This document shows positions 18,473 through 28,712 of a DNA stretch of 64,000 bases, piece by piece. The notes below the pieces were generated by a model that was given only the letters and a program-made list of their open reading frames with translations, did no database searches and was not told the DNA's origin. A program made the translations under genes and the position numbers. The stretch comes from Andalucia godoyi (lineage: Eukaryota > Discoba > Jakobea > Jakobida > Andaluciidae). The stretch covers positions 312,607 through 376,606 of the forward strand of contig VRVR01000017.1 in NCBI GenBank assembly GCA_009859145.1, written 5' to 3'. Numbering within the stretch: the first letter of the stretch is position 1; each line of letters starts with the position of its first letter.

Positions 18473-19069
18473 ATGTCGAATATAGCAAGTCTAGATCGGA
18501 CGATTAAAGATTTGTGGGCTCGTCGAGAGCGGGTTGCAAAAGAGGTTGTGCGAGATGAAGACGAGCTGTGTACGGTGAATCGGGAAATTGCACAGCTACG
18601 AGAACGCATGGATGCATTAAGAAAAAAGGCTGTTGTTCGAGAGGCGTTGCATTCGAAGATGGTGGATACACAGAAACGAAGCATTGCGGAATTCAAACAG
18701 ATCAACCAGGATTCAATGGAGCTCAAGCACAATGCGAATTTCAAGAGTGTGAAGTCCATGGGCTCGTTCATTGATTCGCAAAGGGATGGACGGGCAGTTG
18801 CACTGACGCCCAGGCTTACGTCCAGAGCAAAAGACCAGATGGGCTCTACGTTCAACATGACTGCATCACGGTCTGCCCAGGCCCATCGTCACGATGACCA
18901 CGATCTGTCGATGGCCGGCAGCGCGACTGTGAGTTCAGCATCGACGTCGCGGCTCAACGTTGGGTCTTCATCAAGAGCGGACTCGGCAAACTCTACTCCC
19001 CGCAACACCCATAAGACCAGTCAGGAACGGCTGTTTACCCCGCGGATGACGACCCCGCGGAAATCTTAA
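18473..19069 (+). CDS. SSNA1: SSNA1/DIP13-like microtubule-associated coiled-coil protein
   Basis: The product is 198 aa. The first 90 residues form a coiled coil with the SSNA1/NA14/DIP13 layout: IKDLWARRERVAKEV, acidic DEDEL, REIAQLRERMDALRKKA and a C-terminal half like SIAEFKQINQDSMEL. SSNA1 self-assembles into fibrils that guide and branch microtubules at centrosomes and basal bodies; DIP13 is induced on deflagellation in green algae. The tail (aa 100-198) is Ser/Thr/Arg-rich and ends in two TPR(M/N)-type motifs, RLFTPRMTTPRKS; it is longer than in typical members (about 110-120 aa). R1 copy B lies in its upstream region. Confidence 0.65.
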   Translation: MSNIASLDRTIKDLWARRERVAKEVVRDEDELCTVNREIAQLRERMDALRKKAVVREALHSKMVDTQKRSIAEFKQINQDSMELKHNANFKSVKSMGSFIDSQRDGRAVALTPRLTSRAKDQMGSTFNMTASRSAQAHRHDDHDLSMAGSATVSSASTSRLNVGSSSRADSANSTPRNTHKTSQERLFTPRMTTPRKS

Positions 19070-19099
19070 TCCAGCCCTCGTTCTCCCTCTTCCTTTCTC

Positions 19100-19143
<44 letters not shown>

Positions 19144-19654
19144 ATTTGTAGAGTTTCTCCCTTGAATGTGTTTGCCTCTCCTCGTGTATTTATTTATTTA
19201 TTTTAATTTTGAATATTTTTGTTGCGCATGTACGTTATTGTTTTGCATTCGACTGTTGTTCAATAGAGTGGATATAAACAGTAGGATTTCAGACGTAGTT
19301 TACTTTCTCATCATCCTTCGCCTATATTGCATACTGAGCATCGCGAATCATTTGCTGACCATCCATACTCAGTCTTGCGCCGGAACCAAAGGTGAATTCA
19401 ATTCAGAAACGGGGAGGTCAGGCCCTCCCAGTACGAGGAAGCGTTCTTCCAATTGCTGCGGCGCGTACCATTTTTCCAATCTCGATGCAGCCGTGTGCCA
19501 GACATGACAGGCAAGGCAAACACAGCACGAGATCGCCAGAGGAACGCAGGATGGTGAGGCGACACATTTCTGATCTTCCCAAGGGTTCAAATTGCAGGGC
19601 ACTTTTTAGTCTTAAAGCCCTCCCTCTTGGCATACTGGAAAAAACGAAAGGCCC
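19070..19654. other. Convergent gap with ATC microsatellite
   Basis: An ATC run lies at about 19099-19143, followed by T-rich sequence that would be a shared 3' UTR region. No gene is seen in these 585 bp. Confidence 0.55.
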
Positions 19655-22390
19655 TCAGTCGTGAGAGGAGCGATGCCGCCGGCGATAGAACAACACATAG
19701 GCTGACGGGCTGTCCAAGTCTCGTTGATTGGCAGCGGCTACCCACGAGTCGTCAAACTTGTACCACGAAACATTCTCATCCTTTCCAGACAAGGCAGATG
19801 CGGTGTAGTGGCCCCCGGACAAGGAGCCGAAATGGTTCGAAGTTGCAAATAGATCATACACGGTGTCCGACGCATCCGTAACTCCGTGTGCAGCGCTGTC
19901 CAGATACGGAGAAACATCAAGTCCTTCGACTGGGAAATTAATGGTCGTTTCCAGTTTGCTCCGGAACAATGAGGAATACGAGAAGCGCTTCAGATGAATA
20001 ACCAGAACCTCGGGCAACCGAGCCAAGTCAAACTTCTTTGATGCATGAACATGGGCTTTGCACTTTGGACAATACCACTGATCGTTGTCACCGAGAATTT
20101 CCTGCTTGACAAACATATCCAGACAGCTAGCGATGCTGCAGCCCGACTCTCGATCTGCCTTGTATTTGTGGATTGATGGATCTTCCACGACCTTGTCCTC
20201 CAGTTTACGAATGTCAAAGTCGCGATCCTCGAAAATCACTTGGTATTTGTTCTTCTCCCCATACGTGTAAAGCGGGTCTTCTGGGACAATTGTAAATGGC
20301 GATTCGCCATCTGCTTGATCGGTAGCATGCTCCGTATCGTCTTCGCGTGTCTCCACCGCGGCAGACGGTTCCGCGTCCTGTGCATCAATGTCCATCTGCG
20401 ATGCTACGCGCTTTGACGACTGTGCAAGCTGCGTCGCGTCCAGGAAGAACCGCAGTACGCTTGTGATGTGCTCCGTTACTCGATCATCCTTGGGAATCAC
20501 AAACGGAAGCCCGAGCTCGTGAGAAACGTTGCGTGAGGATCCATACGACCGCTCTCGACGACGGATGGAAACAAAATAGTATCCATTCTCCGGGGCTTCT
20601 GAAAACACATAGACATTTTGGACTTCGCGAACTACATGGCTGGATTCTATGGTCTTCGAGGATTCTATGATTCGATGGATGCGATCATGCCACGATTCCG
20701 CGAGCACCATGAAATGATCCACTGGAATGTCAGCTTGAGTGCGAACCAAATCCAACAAAAATTTCACAGATCGTCCTCGAGTGATGCTGACAATCATGTC
20801 TCGCACGGACACGTCGGTGCCACTCATGTCCCATAAGCGAACGTGGACAGGAATTTGAGACTCATTCGGCAACGGCAACGAAAGGTACATGAAAGGATCC
20901 CATGTGACAGACACCAAGCTGCAACTTGGGCAAACCAGGGTAGACTTGAGCTGCCCTTGGAAGAGGTCCACGATGACCGAATCATTCCGCGCCTTGTGCA
21001 ATGCCCATGCTTCCTCTGCAGACTTGACATTTGAGAGATCTGTGTATGGTTTCTGTTTCACTCTGTTGAGGTCTTCATGAAGGCCGTCGAGTAGGAATGC
21101 AAGCAGCTCCTGGGAATCATGTTGAGCGTACCCGGAAAACTGCGGCGCAAACCGACCCAGAGTGAATTTGAATTCTCGTGGGGTAACAACGGAATTTGGA
21201 GACCCGGACCACACTTCCCGAATCAATCGACCGAATTGGTCCGCAATGTATCCACCGGAGCCAAGTGCATTATCTCGATTCACTTCCTTGGTCCACCTCT
21301 CGTAATCGCTAAAATACTCCTTCAGAGGGACGGTGTGCATCAAGCACTGCAGCCCCGAGTTCATGAAACAAGTATTTCCCAAATTCGAGAGACCACAAAG
21401 GCCGGCGCCGTCCATAGGAGCAGGCTTTGCTCTCTTTTCATCCAAATAGGAGTGCTGCCCTTCTCTGGCGTTGCCGTGTCCGCGGCTGAGCCACATACTG
21501 TTACAGCTGTTGCTGCTGTTTCCTCCACTTGACAAGGAGTTATGTGGGTACCCGCTCTTCGACGTGGATGTCGAGCGACCTCCTGCTGGGTAAGTAGAAC
21601 CGTGATCGAACTCGTCCGAGCTTGAATTCGAATGCATCGACGCCACGGAGGATGAAGGAGATGGGATGAGCGAGTCCTCATCCGCAGCTGTGGCGCCCTC
21701 CGATACTCCAGTTCCATTCAAGACGGCAAAGTCAGATCCGCGCTCCAACAACGCACCGTCGAACAATTCGAGCTCTTCCAAAGACTTCTGGTCGTCGAGA
21801 ATAGCAACCTTGCCCGCAACCGACAGCCGCACGTACATCGGAATCCTGCAAAAGGACTTTATCTGACGAAGCGGCCATTTCTTCGACGCAAACAGCACGT
21901 GTTTTTCATCCTGCATCGACGCTGTCGAACTGGCAGACAACTGAAGCGTAATTTTCCAAGGATGCACCTCGACAGTGAGGTTTCCAGAGCCCGTTGTCGT
22001 GTCCTTCACAACCGGTCTTGGTACATGTGGTCCACCTCCGCACTTTTTCATGATCCAATCGTACTGCTCTTCATTGACAAGAACATAATCAAATGGCTCC
22101 ACCGCAGCAGCGCTCAATCGACACGGTCTTTCAGCCAAACTCTCGTCGACCGACACAATTCGAGAGTTGTCCACAGCTTCAAAGCTGTCCCATGACTCAT
22201 CCTGGAACCGATGCAGCCACTCCGTGCTCACGACATACATGATCTCGCCTTCCCGCATCGGCCGGTGCAGCCTGTCAAACTCGCTAGTACGAGCCGACAG
22301 CGGTAGAGACACGCAACTTCCAGTGTGCAACGATCCCTCTGTATACAGCGAATCCGGACATACCACATGCACTTCCGCCGTAACCGTCAT
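19655..22390 (-). CDS. Ubiquitin-specific protease (USP4/11/15 or plant UBP-like)
   Basis: The product is 911 aa from ATG 22390 (MTVTAEVHVVCPDS); the 39 codons further upstream lack similarity. A DUSP-like domain lies at about aa 10-135 (WDSFEAVDN, VNEEQYDWIMKKCGGGPHVPR), a ubiquitin-like segment at about aa 155-235, then a Ser-rich linker. The catalytic domain (about aa 335-905) has the Cys box GLCGLSNLGNTCFMNSGLQC and the His box FGSLSGGHYTASA with WYKFDDSWV. Two CxxC pairs (LVCPSCS, WYCPKCK) form the zinc ribbon. A long acidic insert splits the catalytic domain. The order DUSP-UBL-USP with a split catalytic core is that of the USP4/11/15 group. It removes ubiquitin from substrates. Confidence 0.92.
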   Translation of the reverse strand: MTVTAEVHVVCPDSLYTEGSLHTGSCVSLPLSARTSEFDRLHRPMREGEIMYVVSTEWLHRFQDESWDSFEAVDNSRIVSVDESLAERPCRLSAAAVEPFDYVLVNEEQYDWIMKKCGGGPHVPRPVVKDTTTGSGNLTVEVHPWKITLQLSASSTASMQDEKHVLFASKKWPLRQIKSFCRIPMYVRLSVAGKVAILDDQKSLEELELFDGALLERGSDFAVLNGTGVSEGATAADEDSLIPSPSSSVASMHSNSSSDEFDHGSTYPAGGRSTSTSKSGYPHNSLSSGGNSSNSCNSMWLSRGHGNAREGQHSYLDEKRAKPAPMDGAGLCGLSNLGNTCFMNSGLQCLMHTVPLKEYFSDYERWTKEVNRDNALGSGGYIADQFGRLIREVWSGSPNSVVTPREFKFTLGRFAPQFSGYAQHDSQELLAFLLDGLHEDLNRVKQKPYTDLSNVKSAEEAWALHKARNDSVIVDLFQGQLKSTLVCPSCSLVSVTWDPFMYLSLPLPNESQIPVHVRLWDMSGTDVSVRDMIVSITRGRSVKFLLDLVRTQADIPVDHFMVLAESWHDRIHRIIESSKTIESSHVVREVQNVYVFSEAPENGYYFVSIRRRERSYGSSRNVSHELGLPFVIPKDDRVTEHITSVLRFFLDATQLAQSSKRVASQMDIDAQDAEPSAAVETREDDTEHATDQADGESPFTIVPEDPLYTYGEKNKYQVIFEDRDFDIRKLEDKVVEDPSIHKYKADRESGCSIASCLDMFVKQEILGDNDQWYCPKCKAHVHASKKFDLARLPEVLVIHLKRFSYSSLFRSKLETTINFPVEGLDVSPYLDSAAHGVTDASDTVYDLFATSNHFGSLSGGHYTASALSGKDENVSWYKFDDSWVAAANQRDLDSPSAYVLFYRRRHRSSHD

Positions 22391-22727
22391 TGCTTCTTGC
22401 TCAACCCAGATATATACGAGAAAAAAAGACGGGCCGAAATGAAAAGAAGAAAAAACGTCTACTGCCTCGTCAACGCGGATAAGGAGACAAACGCAAAGAG
22501 AACCCAAGGAGAAACCCCCTCCCCACCTTACATTGTACCGTAATCGTAGTTCGCGTGTTCGCGGAGAGCTTAAATCGGTTCAAGTGCTGTGTCTCAAGTT
22601 GATACTGCGAAAAACACGCATCCGCGAAAAAGCCGTTCTCATGTTTTTTAACTGCTCACGCTGCTTACAAGACCTACTGGCATGTTCTCGCATCGATTGA
22701 AAACATCCGACCCGGGAAAAGAAGAGA

Positions 22728-23546
22728 ATGAACCGTGTGCACTTGTGGCGAGCATGCCGTTGTATTAGTAGCAGCAGTAGCACCAGCAGTAGTAGTAGTA
22801 GTATTGCTGCAGCTGTGCGGTGGCGACGGTTTTCCTCGTTTGTGCCGCTTGATACTACGGCCGCTGCGCCGCAAGTCAACGAGCTTGTTGCGGCGGCACT
22901 CAGGTCTACGAGGTCCAGTGCAAGCGCACGGAACGCAGAGTCTAGAAAATGGGGGCATGGAGGCCGAATGCCGCGTGTAAACTCCCTTTTGCACAGCTCA
23001 ATCAACTCCATTTTGCGAACGCGGGTTTCCGACCAGCTCGTGATGCATGCTCAGGTCGTGGTGACGAATGTCGAGACTTCGCGGGACCTTGGAATTGCGA
23101 AATGCTACTTTTCCTTTTCCATGGATGCTCTGCAGCACCAGCACCACCATCATCATAGTAGTAATAACAGTAGTAGCACTGCTCATCGTGAAATCAAAAG
23201 TAGCAACAGCAGCATTGGTCCTGCTGAGGATGGTGACAAGATGGTTGCGGTGGAAAACAAGGAGGCGAGTGCTCGGCAGCCTGACGAGGAAGGAGTCCTG
23301 GGCGCCGACAGGAAAAGGCCGCACGCCCCTAGGTTCCTTGGGAAGGACATGGAGCAAGCTGGATTGTGGGTAGAACACTATCTCAACACACACCTGTCGG
23401 CGTTTGTTCGAAGAAAGGTGTCGGAGAGCTCGGGGCTGGCTAGGGTCCCCAGATTGCACTTCGTCGTTGACGAGACGAGGTCACAGATGGCTGCTGTGGA
23501 AACCACGCTCAACTTGATCCGGTTTGCCGATTCCCCCAGAAGCTAG
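22728..23546 (+). CDS. RBFA: Mitochondrial ribosome-binding factor A (RbfA)
   Basis: The product is 272 aa. The first 60 residues are Ser/Arg/Ala-rich and lack acidic residues, like a mitochondrial presequence. The RbfA KH-like fold is split: RVNSLLHSSINSILRTRVSD and AQVVVTNVETSRDLGIAKCYFSF (aa 83-132), then an insert of about 80 aa rich in His, Ser and charged residues (HQHHHHHSSNNSSS), then HLSAFVRRKVSESSGLARVPRLHFVVDE near the C-terminus. RbfA matures the small-subunit rRNA 5' helix region. A plastid location is possible in a photosynthetic host. The gene is divergent from the USP gene across 337 bp. Confidence 0.8.
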   Translation: MNRVHLWRACRCISSSSSTSSSSSSIAAAVRWRRFSSFVPLDTTAAAPQVNELVAAALRSTRSSASARNAESRKWGHGGRMPRVNSLLHSSINSILRTRVSDQLVMHAQVVVTNVETSRDLGIAKCYFSFSMDALQHQHHHHHSSNNSSSTAHREIKSSNSSIGPAEDGDKMVAVENKEASARQPDEEGVLGADRKRPHAPRFLGKDMEQAGLWVEHYLNTHLSAFVRRKVSESSGLARVPRLHFVVDETRSQMAAVETTLNLIRFADSPRS

Positions 23547-24345
23547 ACTGCAGCACATTTATCGTCTCTTCGTTCATGTACTTTCAAATTGTTGTGCGTT
23601 GCTCCATTTGTCAACTCCTTCTACTACTATTATTATTATTATTACTACTACGACTACTAATGCCACTGCTGCTGCTCCAGCACTCACCCGGCTCCTCCGT
23701 CCTGTCCCGGCTTTTTGTAAACCCGCTCGTTTTTGGGCTTTTTTGATTCTGTGGAGATTCTGGTGTACGAGTTCTTCCAGGACGTGCTCGCCCTGCTCCT
23801 TCAAAGTTCGATCACACACGAAGTCTTCTGCTTGTCCTCATGGTCGCGGAATTTCCTTTGCAAGTCGACTGTGGCGTGCGGAAGCGGCTGTCATTCCAGT
23901 TCATTGTTTGGTGCTGAGATCTTTCTTCTGGACAAGCCATTCGGTTGCTCGCATACCGTTTACGTTCTGCTCGGACAACCATCGGATCGGGCGGCGAGAT
24001 CCTCTTGCAAAACAGACAGGATTCCCGTCGGATGTCGACAAAAGATTCCGGCACTAGCACTGCAGACCTTGGCAAGGAGTTCTTTGGAATCTCAACTTTT
24101 CTTTCCAATCTTTTTTTCTTTCTCGAAAGTGTTCTTCTTCCATGTTGCTGTTTTCCTCCGCCACAACCGCTCCAAGGGAAAAAAAGAAGAATTATTAAAA
24201 AAAGGAAAACACTGTGTGTTTTTGCGTATTTTTACCTCTCCTCTGTTCCGCGCCGCACCACACCACACCACACCACACCACACAGCACCGCACTGCACTA
24301 CACTACACTACACACATTCTTCGCGTTTTACCTTTTTTAAAAAAG
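23547..24345. other. Gene-free stretch with CCACA/CTACA repeat
   Basis: About 800 bp between two co-oriented genes. A CCACA pentamer run grading to CTACA lies at about 24253-24312, just before the next ATG. Open frames on both strands in 23730-24110 resemble no family and overlap one another, so I do not call a gene. Confidence 0.5.
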
Positions 24346-26517
24346 ATGATGCGGTCCATGATGTCCGATGCAATGTGCATTCCGAATCTTGCGCTCCGGA
24401 TATGCACGTTTCTTCGAACCGATGACATCGCCAGCGTCGGGATGGTTTCCCACAGCTTCTCCGTCTACTCATGGTTTGCAATGGCCCGATTCCTGGAGCG
24501 CGATCTTGCAGACCGATGCACGGGTGGAAAGGGCATCTTGACCAGAGAATGTGTCGATGACATGCCCCGATGGCTGTCCCGCATCCCTGTGCAAGCCCGC
24601 TGGATGCTGTACAAGGTTGATCTGTGCAACTTGGCGAGAGGTGTGGATGCTCACATCTTTATTTCGTGGTGGAATCACATGTCGAACTACTGCCCGAACA
24701 TATCCGAGCTTCGTCTGGAGAATTTCCTAGTAACAAGGTACGAAGACGAGACCCCGTCTGCAATCTTGCGTGAATTGGGTCGGGCAGAATCGTTTCGGAA
24801 GCTGCGTGTCCTTTCGTGCTCCGAGGTGCGGTTCCTCAAATCTGCATCCCAGCATACACAGCGGCATGCGCATCCGCTGGGAATAGCATCGGACACTGAG
24901 GAGTTTGAAGCGCTGTGCGACGCAACGATGTGGAACTTGGAGGCTCTTCGATGGAACTGCAATGTCAAAAGCGACTATTCTGGCGAAGGGACTTGCCGAC
25001 GCATCCAAAGACATGCAAACGCTCTTTCCCAGGCGTATTTTCTGCCGATTATCCAATCCCTCATTATAGGTGATCTTAAGAAGACGCCAATCACAGAAAG
25101 CCACGACGCAGATTACCAGATGGACATGCATGCGTCACTCGAAAAGCTCATCCAGAGTATCCGTTCGGATGCTGTTGCGCTAGAGAATCTCCAGCTGTCA
25201 TTTTTCGGTTTTGAACACCCTCTTTGGAAGGCGTTTCACCGAGACGACAAGACGCGCCACGGGGATCCAATTCCGCGTCTCCGGATGGTCATCGAACTGC
25301 CTGGTGCTGTCATCAGCCCGGGGGCATCCGGCTGCTACTCGACCGATACTCCACTGCTGGGGAAGGATGTGTTTCCCCCAATTCCACTGAATGTTAGCTG
25401 CGACTCTGCGCTGCCGATGACGCATCATTCGGCCCAAGATTTGTCCCCGTCCACATGGGATACACTGTGCAACTCACCATGGACTCCGTCGGTGGTGGAG
25501 CTCACATTGGAGCGCAATTTCCCGACCTCCCCTGCAACCTCGGCAACCGTCTGCGGTGCACTTCCTGCAGCCTCTACGTTTCTCGACGACGACAGTTTGG
25601 ACACTGAAAGTTTGAGTTTGCCGAGGTGTCCGCAGGGATTCGCGAACCTCGCCCTGTCCACGCTATCCTTCTCGTGCACTTGGTTCAATGACGACGTTCT
25701 CACTGCTGCATTGAAGGATGATGCCCATTCTACGCTTCGCAGAACCCTCCGTTGTCTCCGGTTCCACGGACCATTCCATCGCGATTCCGAAGAGTCAATT
25801 TCGTTTGTTCCGTTGTTCGAGCATCCATGGCATGCCCTTGAGGAACTGTATCTCTGGGGCACATTTTCCCGCAGAAAATGTCTCATTGATGATGTCATCT
25901 CTCTTATCAAGGCCCCTCAGTTGCTGACTCTGTCCTTCTCGTCGTTCTCTCTCTCTGATGCGTCGACCGAATGCTTGTTGAAACACCTTCCACGATTTCC
26001 ACTCTTGCACACGCTCGATGTCCACGGCGCCTTTCGAGGCGGAGATCAAGTGCTATTGGCACTGTCGAGATTGTCTGTCCTGAGCCATCTGCGCACACTC
26101 AACCTGCGGGTCTGCGGAGTGACGGTCGATGGTCTCAACCGTGCAGTTCAGATCGCATCAGACCAACTTCCCACCGTCTCGAATCTTTCACGCTTGGAAA
26201 TGCTCAGCATTCGCTCCGAGGGTCTCGGCCGCAGAGGCTTGGAATCCATTTGGACTTCGAGAGTCTTTTCCTCGCTGCGGAAGCTTGTGTTCCATGAAAA
26301 CGGAGTCACGAAACACGATCTAATGGACTTGCTGAGCGATCCGGTCGTCGTTTGTCAGTTGCGGAGCTTGTGTGAGTTTGAGTGCAGGATGTGGAACCTG
26401 GCTTCTGAGCAGGATGATGTACAGTCTAGAAGGGTTCTTGATGCGGTTGCGCGGCTCAATCTGCCGTTTCTCAACCGATTCTCGCTCGCAAACTGGCAGC
26501 TCGCCGTCAACGACTGA
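24346..26517 (+). CDS. F-box/leucine-rich-repeat-like protein
   Basis: The product is 723 aa from ATG 24346; the frame is open further upstream but that part translates the CCACA repeat. The N-terminal 50 residues fit an F-box: CIPNLALRICTFLRTDDIASVGMVSHSF. The rest alternates leucine-patterned strands and helices, for example LETLxLxx-like LHTLDVHGAFRGGDQVLLAL, LSHLRTLNLRVCGVTVDGL and LSRLEMLSIRSEGLGRRGLE, consistent with LRRs in the C-terminal half. Such proteins act as substrate adaptors of SCF ubiquitin ligases. The F-box is weak by eye, so an LRR protein without F-box remains possible. Confidence 0.6.
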   Translation: MMRSMMSDAMCIPNLALRICTFLRTDDIASVGMVSHSFSVYSWFAMARFLERDLADRCTGGKGILTRECVDDMPRWLSRIPVQARWMLYKVDLCNLARGVDAHIFISWWNHMSNYCPNISELRLENFLVTRYEDETPSAILRELGRAESFRKLRVLSCSEVRFLKSASQHTQRHAHPLGIASDTEEFEALCDATMWNLEALRWNCNVKSDYSGEGTCRRIQRHANALSQAYFLPIIQSLIIGDLKKTPITESHDADYQMDMHASLEKLIQSIRSDAVALENLQLSFFGFEHPLWKAFHRDDKTRHGDPIPRLRMVIELPGAVISPGASGCYSTDTPLLGKDVFPPIPLNVSCDSALPMTHHSAQDLSPSTWDTLCNSPWTPSVVELTLERNFPTSPATSATVCGALPAASTFLDDDSLDTESLSLPRCPQGFANLALSTLSFSCTWFNDDVLTAALKDDAHSTLRRTLRCLRFHGPFHRDSEESISFVPLFEHPWHALEELYLWGTFSRRKCLIDDVISLIKAPQLLTLSFSSFSLSDASTECLLKHLPRFPLLHTLDVHGAFRGGDQVLLALSRLSVLSHLRTLNLRVCGVTVDGLNRAVQIASDQLPTVSNLSRLEMLSIRSEGLGRRGLESIWTSRVFSSLRKLVFHENGVTKHDLMDLLSDPVVVCQLRSLCEFECRMWNLASEQDDVQSRRVLDAVARLNLPFLNRFSLANWQLAVND

Positions 26518-27746
26518 TATTCGCCATCTCCCAGATTATTCCGTTGGGAGAGTCCCAAACAAACGTCGGTCTTATCACAGAATCAAATGCCTTTTCCAAT
26601 TCCACGAAACACAAGAATGAAGATTCATTTGATCTGCACCGTTGCTGAAGGATCTTCGATAACGCACAACACTGATGCAGGCAATTACCAATCCCGTTTG
26701 AAAGTTCGGAAGAAACGGTCCTCCGCTCTGGTCCTTGTGAGACTCAAAGTGTTGAGAGAACAAGCTGATTGGGTCTGTCGTTTCCGGGGTGCTCTCAGTC
26801 ATCCTTGTCATTTTTGAAAACGAGAGTTATACTTGACCGTCCCCAGGAAACTGGCATTTTTTTCTTCCGATATCCACACTTTGCCCAAAACTGTAAAACA
26901 GAACATATTGAATTCGCAAGTCCATACTTCCAAGGAGTCCCGGCAAGGCAGAATCTGGTCCTGGAGCCTTTTCGGCATCAGTATGGGAGAGGGCAGTCAC
27001 AAGCTCCTCGGGAGAAAAAGTGGGAGTCGCAAAGGCCTCCATCCGCAGCAGTTGATTGGATAGCATTCTTATCAGTAAGAACTAGGCGGAAGTCCGTAAA
27101 AGATATGCAGTTAGGGGACTGCTGATGATTCGCGGTTAAATCGGGTAAAAGATGATCGACAGGCAATTCAGGCTGCAGAGGGTACTGAAGATGCTTCAAA
27201 CCCAGCTCTCAGAGTCATCTCAAAAAAGGCTTTTCTTTTTTCTTGTTTCCCAAAGCTGATCTGCTGTAAGGCGGCTCCATAGCCGGTGATGGTGATTGAC
27301 ATTTGACATTCCGATCTCAACGATTCTGCTTCGGCCAAGTTTCCCGATTTGGGTTTTTTGGGATAGTCCGACATGAATTCAATCGAAGAACCCAAACTGC
27401 CATCGAGAACGCAGTCGTTTCCCAACCTCCTCGTTGTTATGGTTTTTCACCCGTCGCCCTCTCCTTTTCCTCTTTCCTTTTTCCTTTTCCTTTTCCTTTT
27501 CCTCCGGGTTTACGCGCAACATCTTCTTCTTGGTTTATTCATTCCTTCTGTTTCTCCCAACGCGCATTTAGAACTGATCGTCGCTGCCACCTGATCTCTC
27601 CAATTCTAGATTTGAGCTTTTCCCGGTGTTTTATTGTTTTAATTAATTGTTTTAATTTTTTGTCTTTTTGTCTTTTTTTTTTTTTTAAATTATATATTTT
27701 GTTCGCATTGCATCATTATTTTTCAAAGTGCTTAAAACGGAATAGA
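26518..27746. other. Gene-poor spacer holding a retroelement remnant
   Basis: The first 550 bp contain the LINE remnant listed separately. The last 300 bp are T-rich leader for the next gene, with TTTTCC repeats at about 27470-27502. Open frames at 27168-27425 on the minus strand match nothing I know. Confidence 0.5.
26519..27070 (-). pseudogene. Non-LTR (LINE) retrotransposon reverse transcriptase remnant
   Basis: On the minus strand, one frame reads FSPEELVTALSHTDAEKAPG followed by PDS (about 27015-26950). This is the KAPGPDG region that precedes the palm of LINE reverse transcriptases. A second frame further on reads PISLFSQHFES (about 26780-26745), matching the RPISLLS motif. A third frame reads FVELEKAFDSV (26608-26576), the catalytic motif A with its first Asp replaced by Glu. 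The motifs are in the right order and spacing but in different frames with stops between, so the copy is dead. It is only a fragment: no endonuclease or YxDD motif is seen. It ends against the F-box gene stop codon. Confidence 0.8.
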
Positions 27747-28712
27747 ATGGCTGACATCTTTTCGCTGACAGAAGTGTCAGTACCTGCAATGCCTTCTGCT
27801 CGGCCCTCCAAAGTGCTTCTGACTGCTCGGCCTGATCATTCGTCCACTGCACCGCACCAGCCGCAGTCTCATTCTCAGTCTCAGGCTCATCCGCATGGCC
27901 CAACTCATCCGCAGCACTCTCAGCCGCTCTCAAAGCCTCAATTTCGATCACGGACTCCCCCGGCAAAACAGTCCCGGCCAACGCAGAGCAGCACAGGCCA
28001 TGCCAATGTCGGTGTAAGATCGTCAAAGGCTGAAAGGTCTGCTTCTCGAGGCTCAAACCAGATGTCGGTAAGCTCCCAGCCTATGAATCTGCCGGTTCAG
28101 GACCCATCTCTCCCCAACCACTCCAATGTCAACCATAATAGCAACAGCAGCGGCATCAGTCATAACAATGGACCTGCGAATGGGAATGTGAATATTCCAA
28201 GAGTTCCACTTTCGGCGCTTCGACAGACTTCGGCATCGTTGGCTCTTGAGCACGCAAGAAAGAGTGGTGGATCGCGATCGGAAGTGTCGTCTGTCACTTC
28301 GTACCTGTACTCGGACTGGGATGACGCTACCTCGGTGAACACAGCGTCGACAAACACACGGCATCGACTTGCCGAACTTGAAAAAACTCTGGGTTTAGAG
28401 CGGAGACAGCGTGAAGAAACAGAAAAGAAGTTACTGGAGCTGCAGCAAAGACAAGATGCCATTCTTCAGGAGCTTCAAAAGTCGGGCTACGTCGACGTTC
28501 CGTTGCACAATGCGTCGCCGGAAACTCTTGAAAAGCGGCTTAGACAGGCCGAGTCAGAGCTCGATCTCCTTCGAAGATCAATGTCATCAACTTCGGCTGC
28601 CGATGATGCGCTCGATAATGCTCTTCGAAACACGGCAATGGCTCCCAGACCAGTCACGCGCACAAAATACACGGTCGACTTTGCAGGACGCCTTGTGCCA
28701 TCCTACTATTAG
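27747..28712 (+). CDS. Ser/His/Pro-rich protein with short coiled coil, unknown
   Basis: The product is 321 aa from ATG 27747 (MADIFSLTEVSVPAM). The frame is open upstream through a T-rich leader. Residues 1-190 are disordered and rich in Ser, Pro, Gln, His and Asn. A coiled coil follows (about aa 210-260: LAELEKTLGLERRQREETEK and LLELQQRQDAILQEL), then a second helix (ETLEKRLRQAESELDLLRR). The extreme C-terminus TKYTVDFAGRLVPSYY is ordered-looking and may be a conserved tail. I recognise no family. Confidence 0.65.
   Translation: MADIFSLTEVSVPAMPSARPSKVLLTARPDHSSTAPHQPQSHSQSQAHPHGPTHPQHSQPLSKPQFRSRTPPAKQSRPTQSSTGHANVGVRSSKAERSASRGSNQMSVSSQPMNLPVQDPSLPNHSNVNHNSNSSGISHNNGPANGNVNIPRVPLSALRQTSASLALEHARKSGGSRSEVSSVTSYLYSDWDDATSVNTASTNTRHRLAELEKTLGLERRQREETEKKLLELQQRQDAILQELQKSGYVDVPLHNASPETLEKRLRQAESELDLLRRSMSSTSAADDALDNALRNTAMAPRPVTRTKYTVDFAGRLVPSYY

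Noticed and set aside
23733-24425. 230-aa plus-strand frame and overlapping minus-strand frames in the 23.5-24.3 kb gap
   Set aside because: They include pyrimidine tracts and the CCACA repeat, and no motif is recognisable on either strand in any frame.
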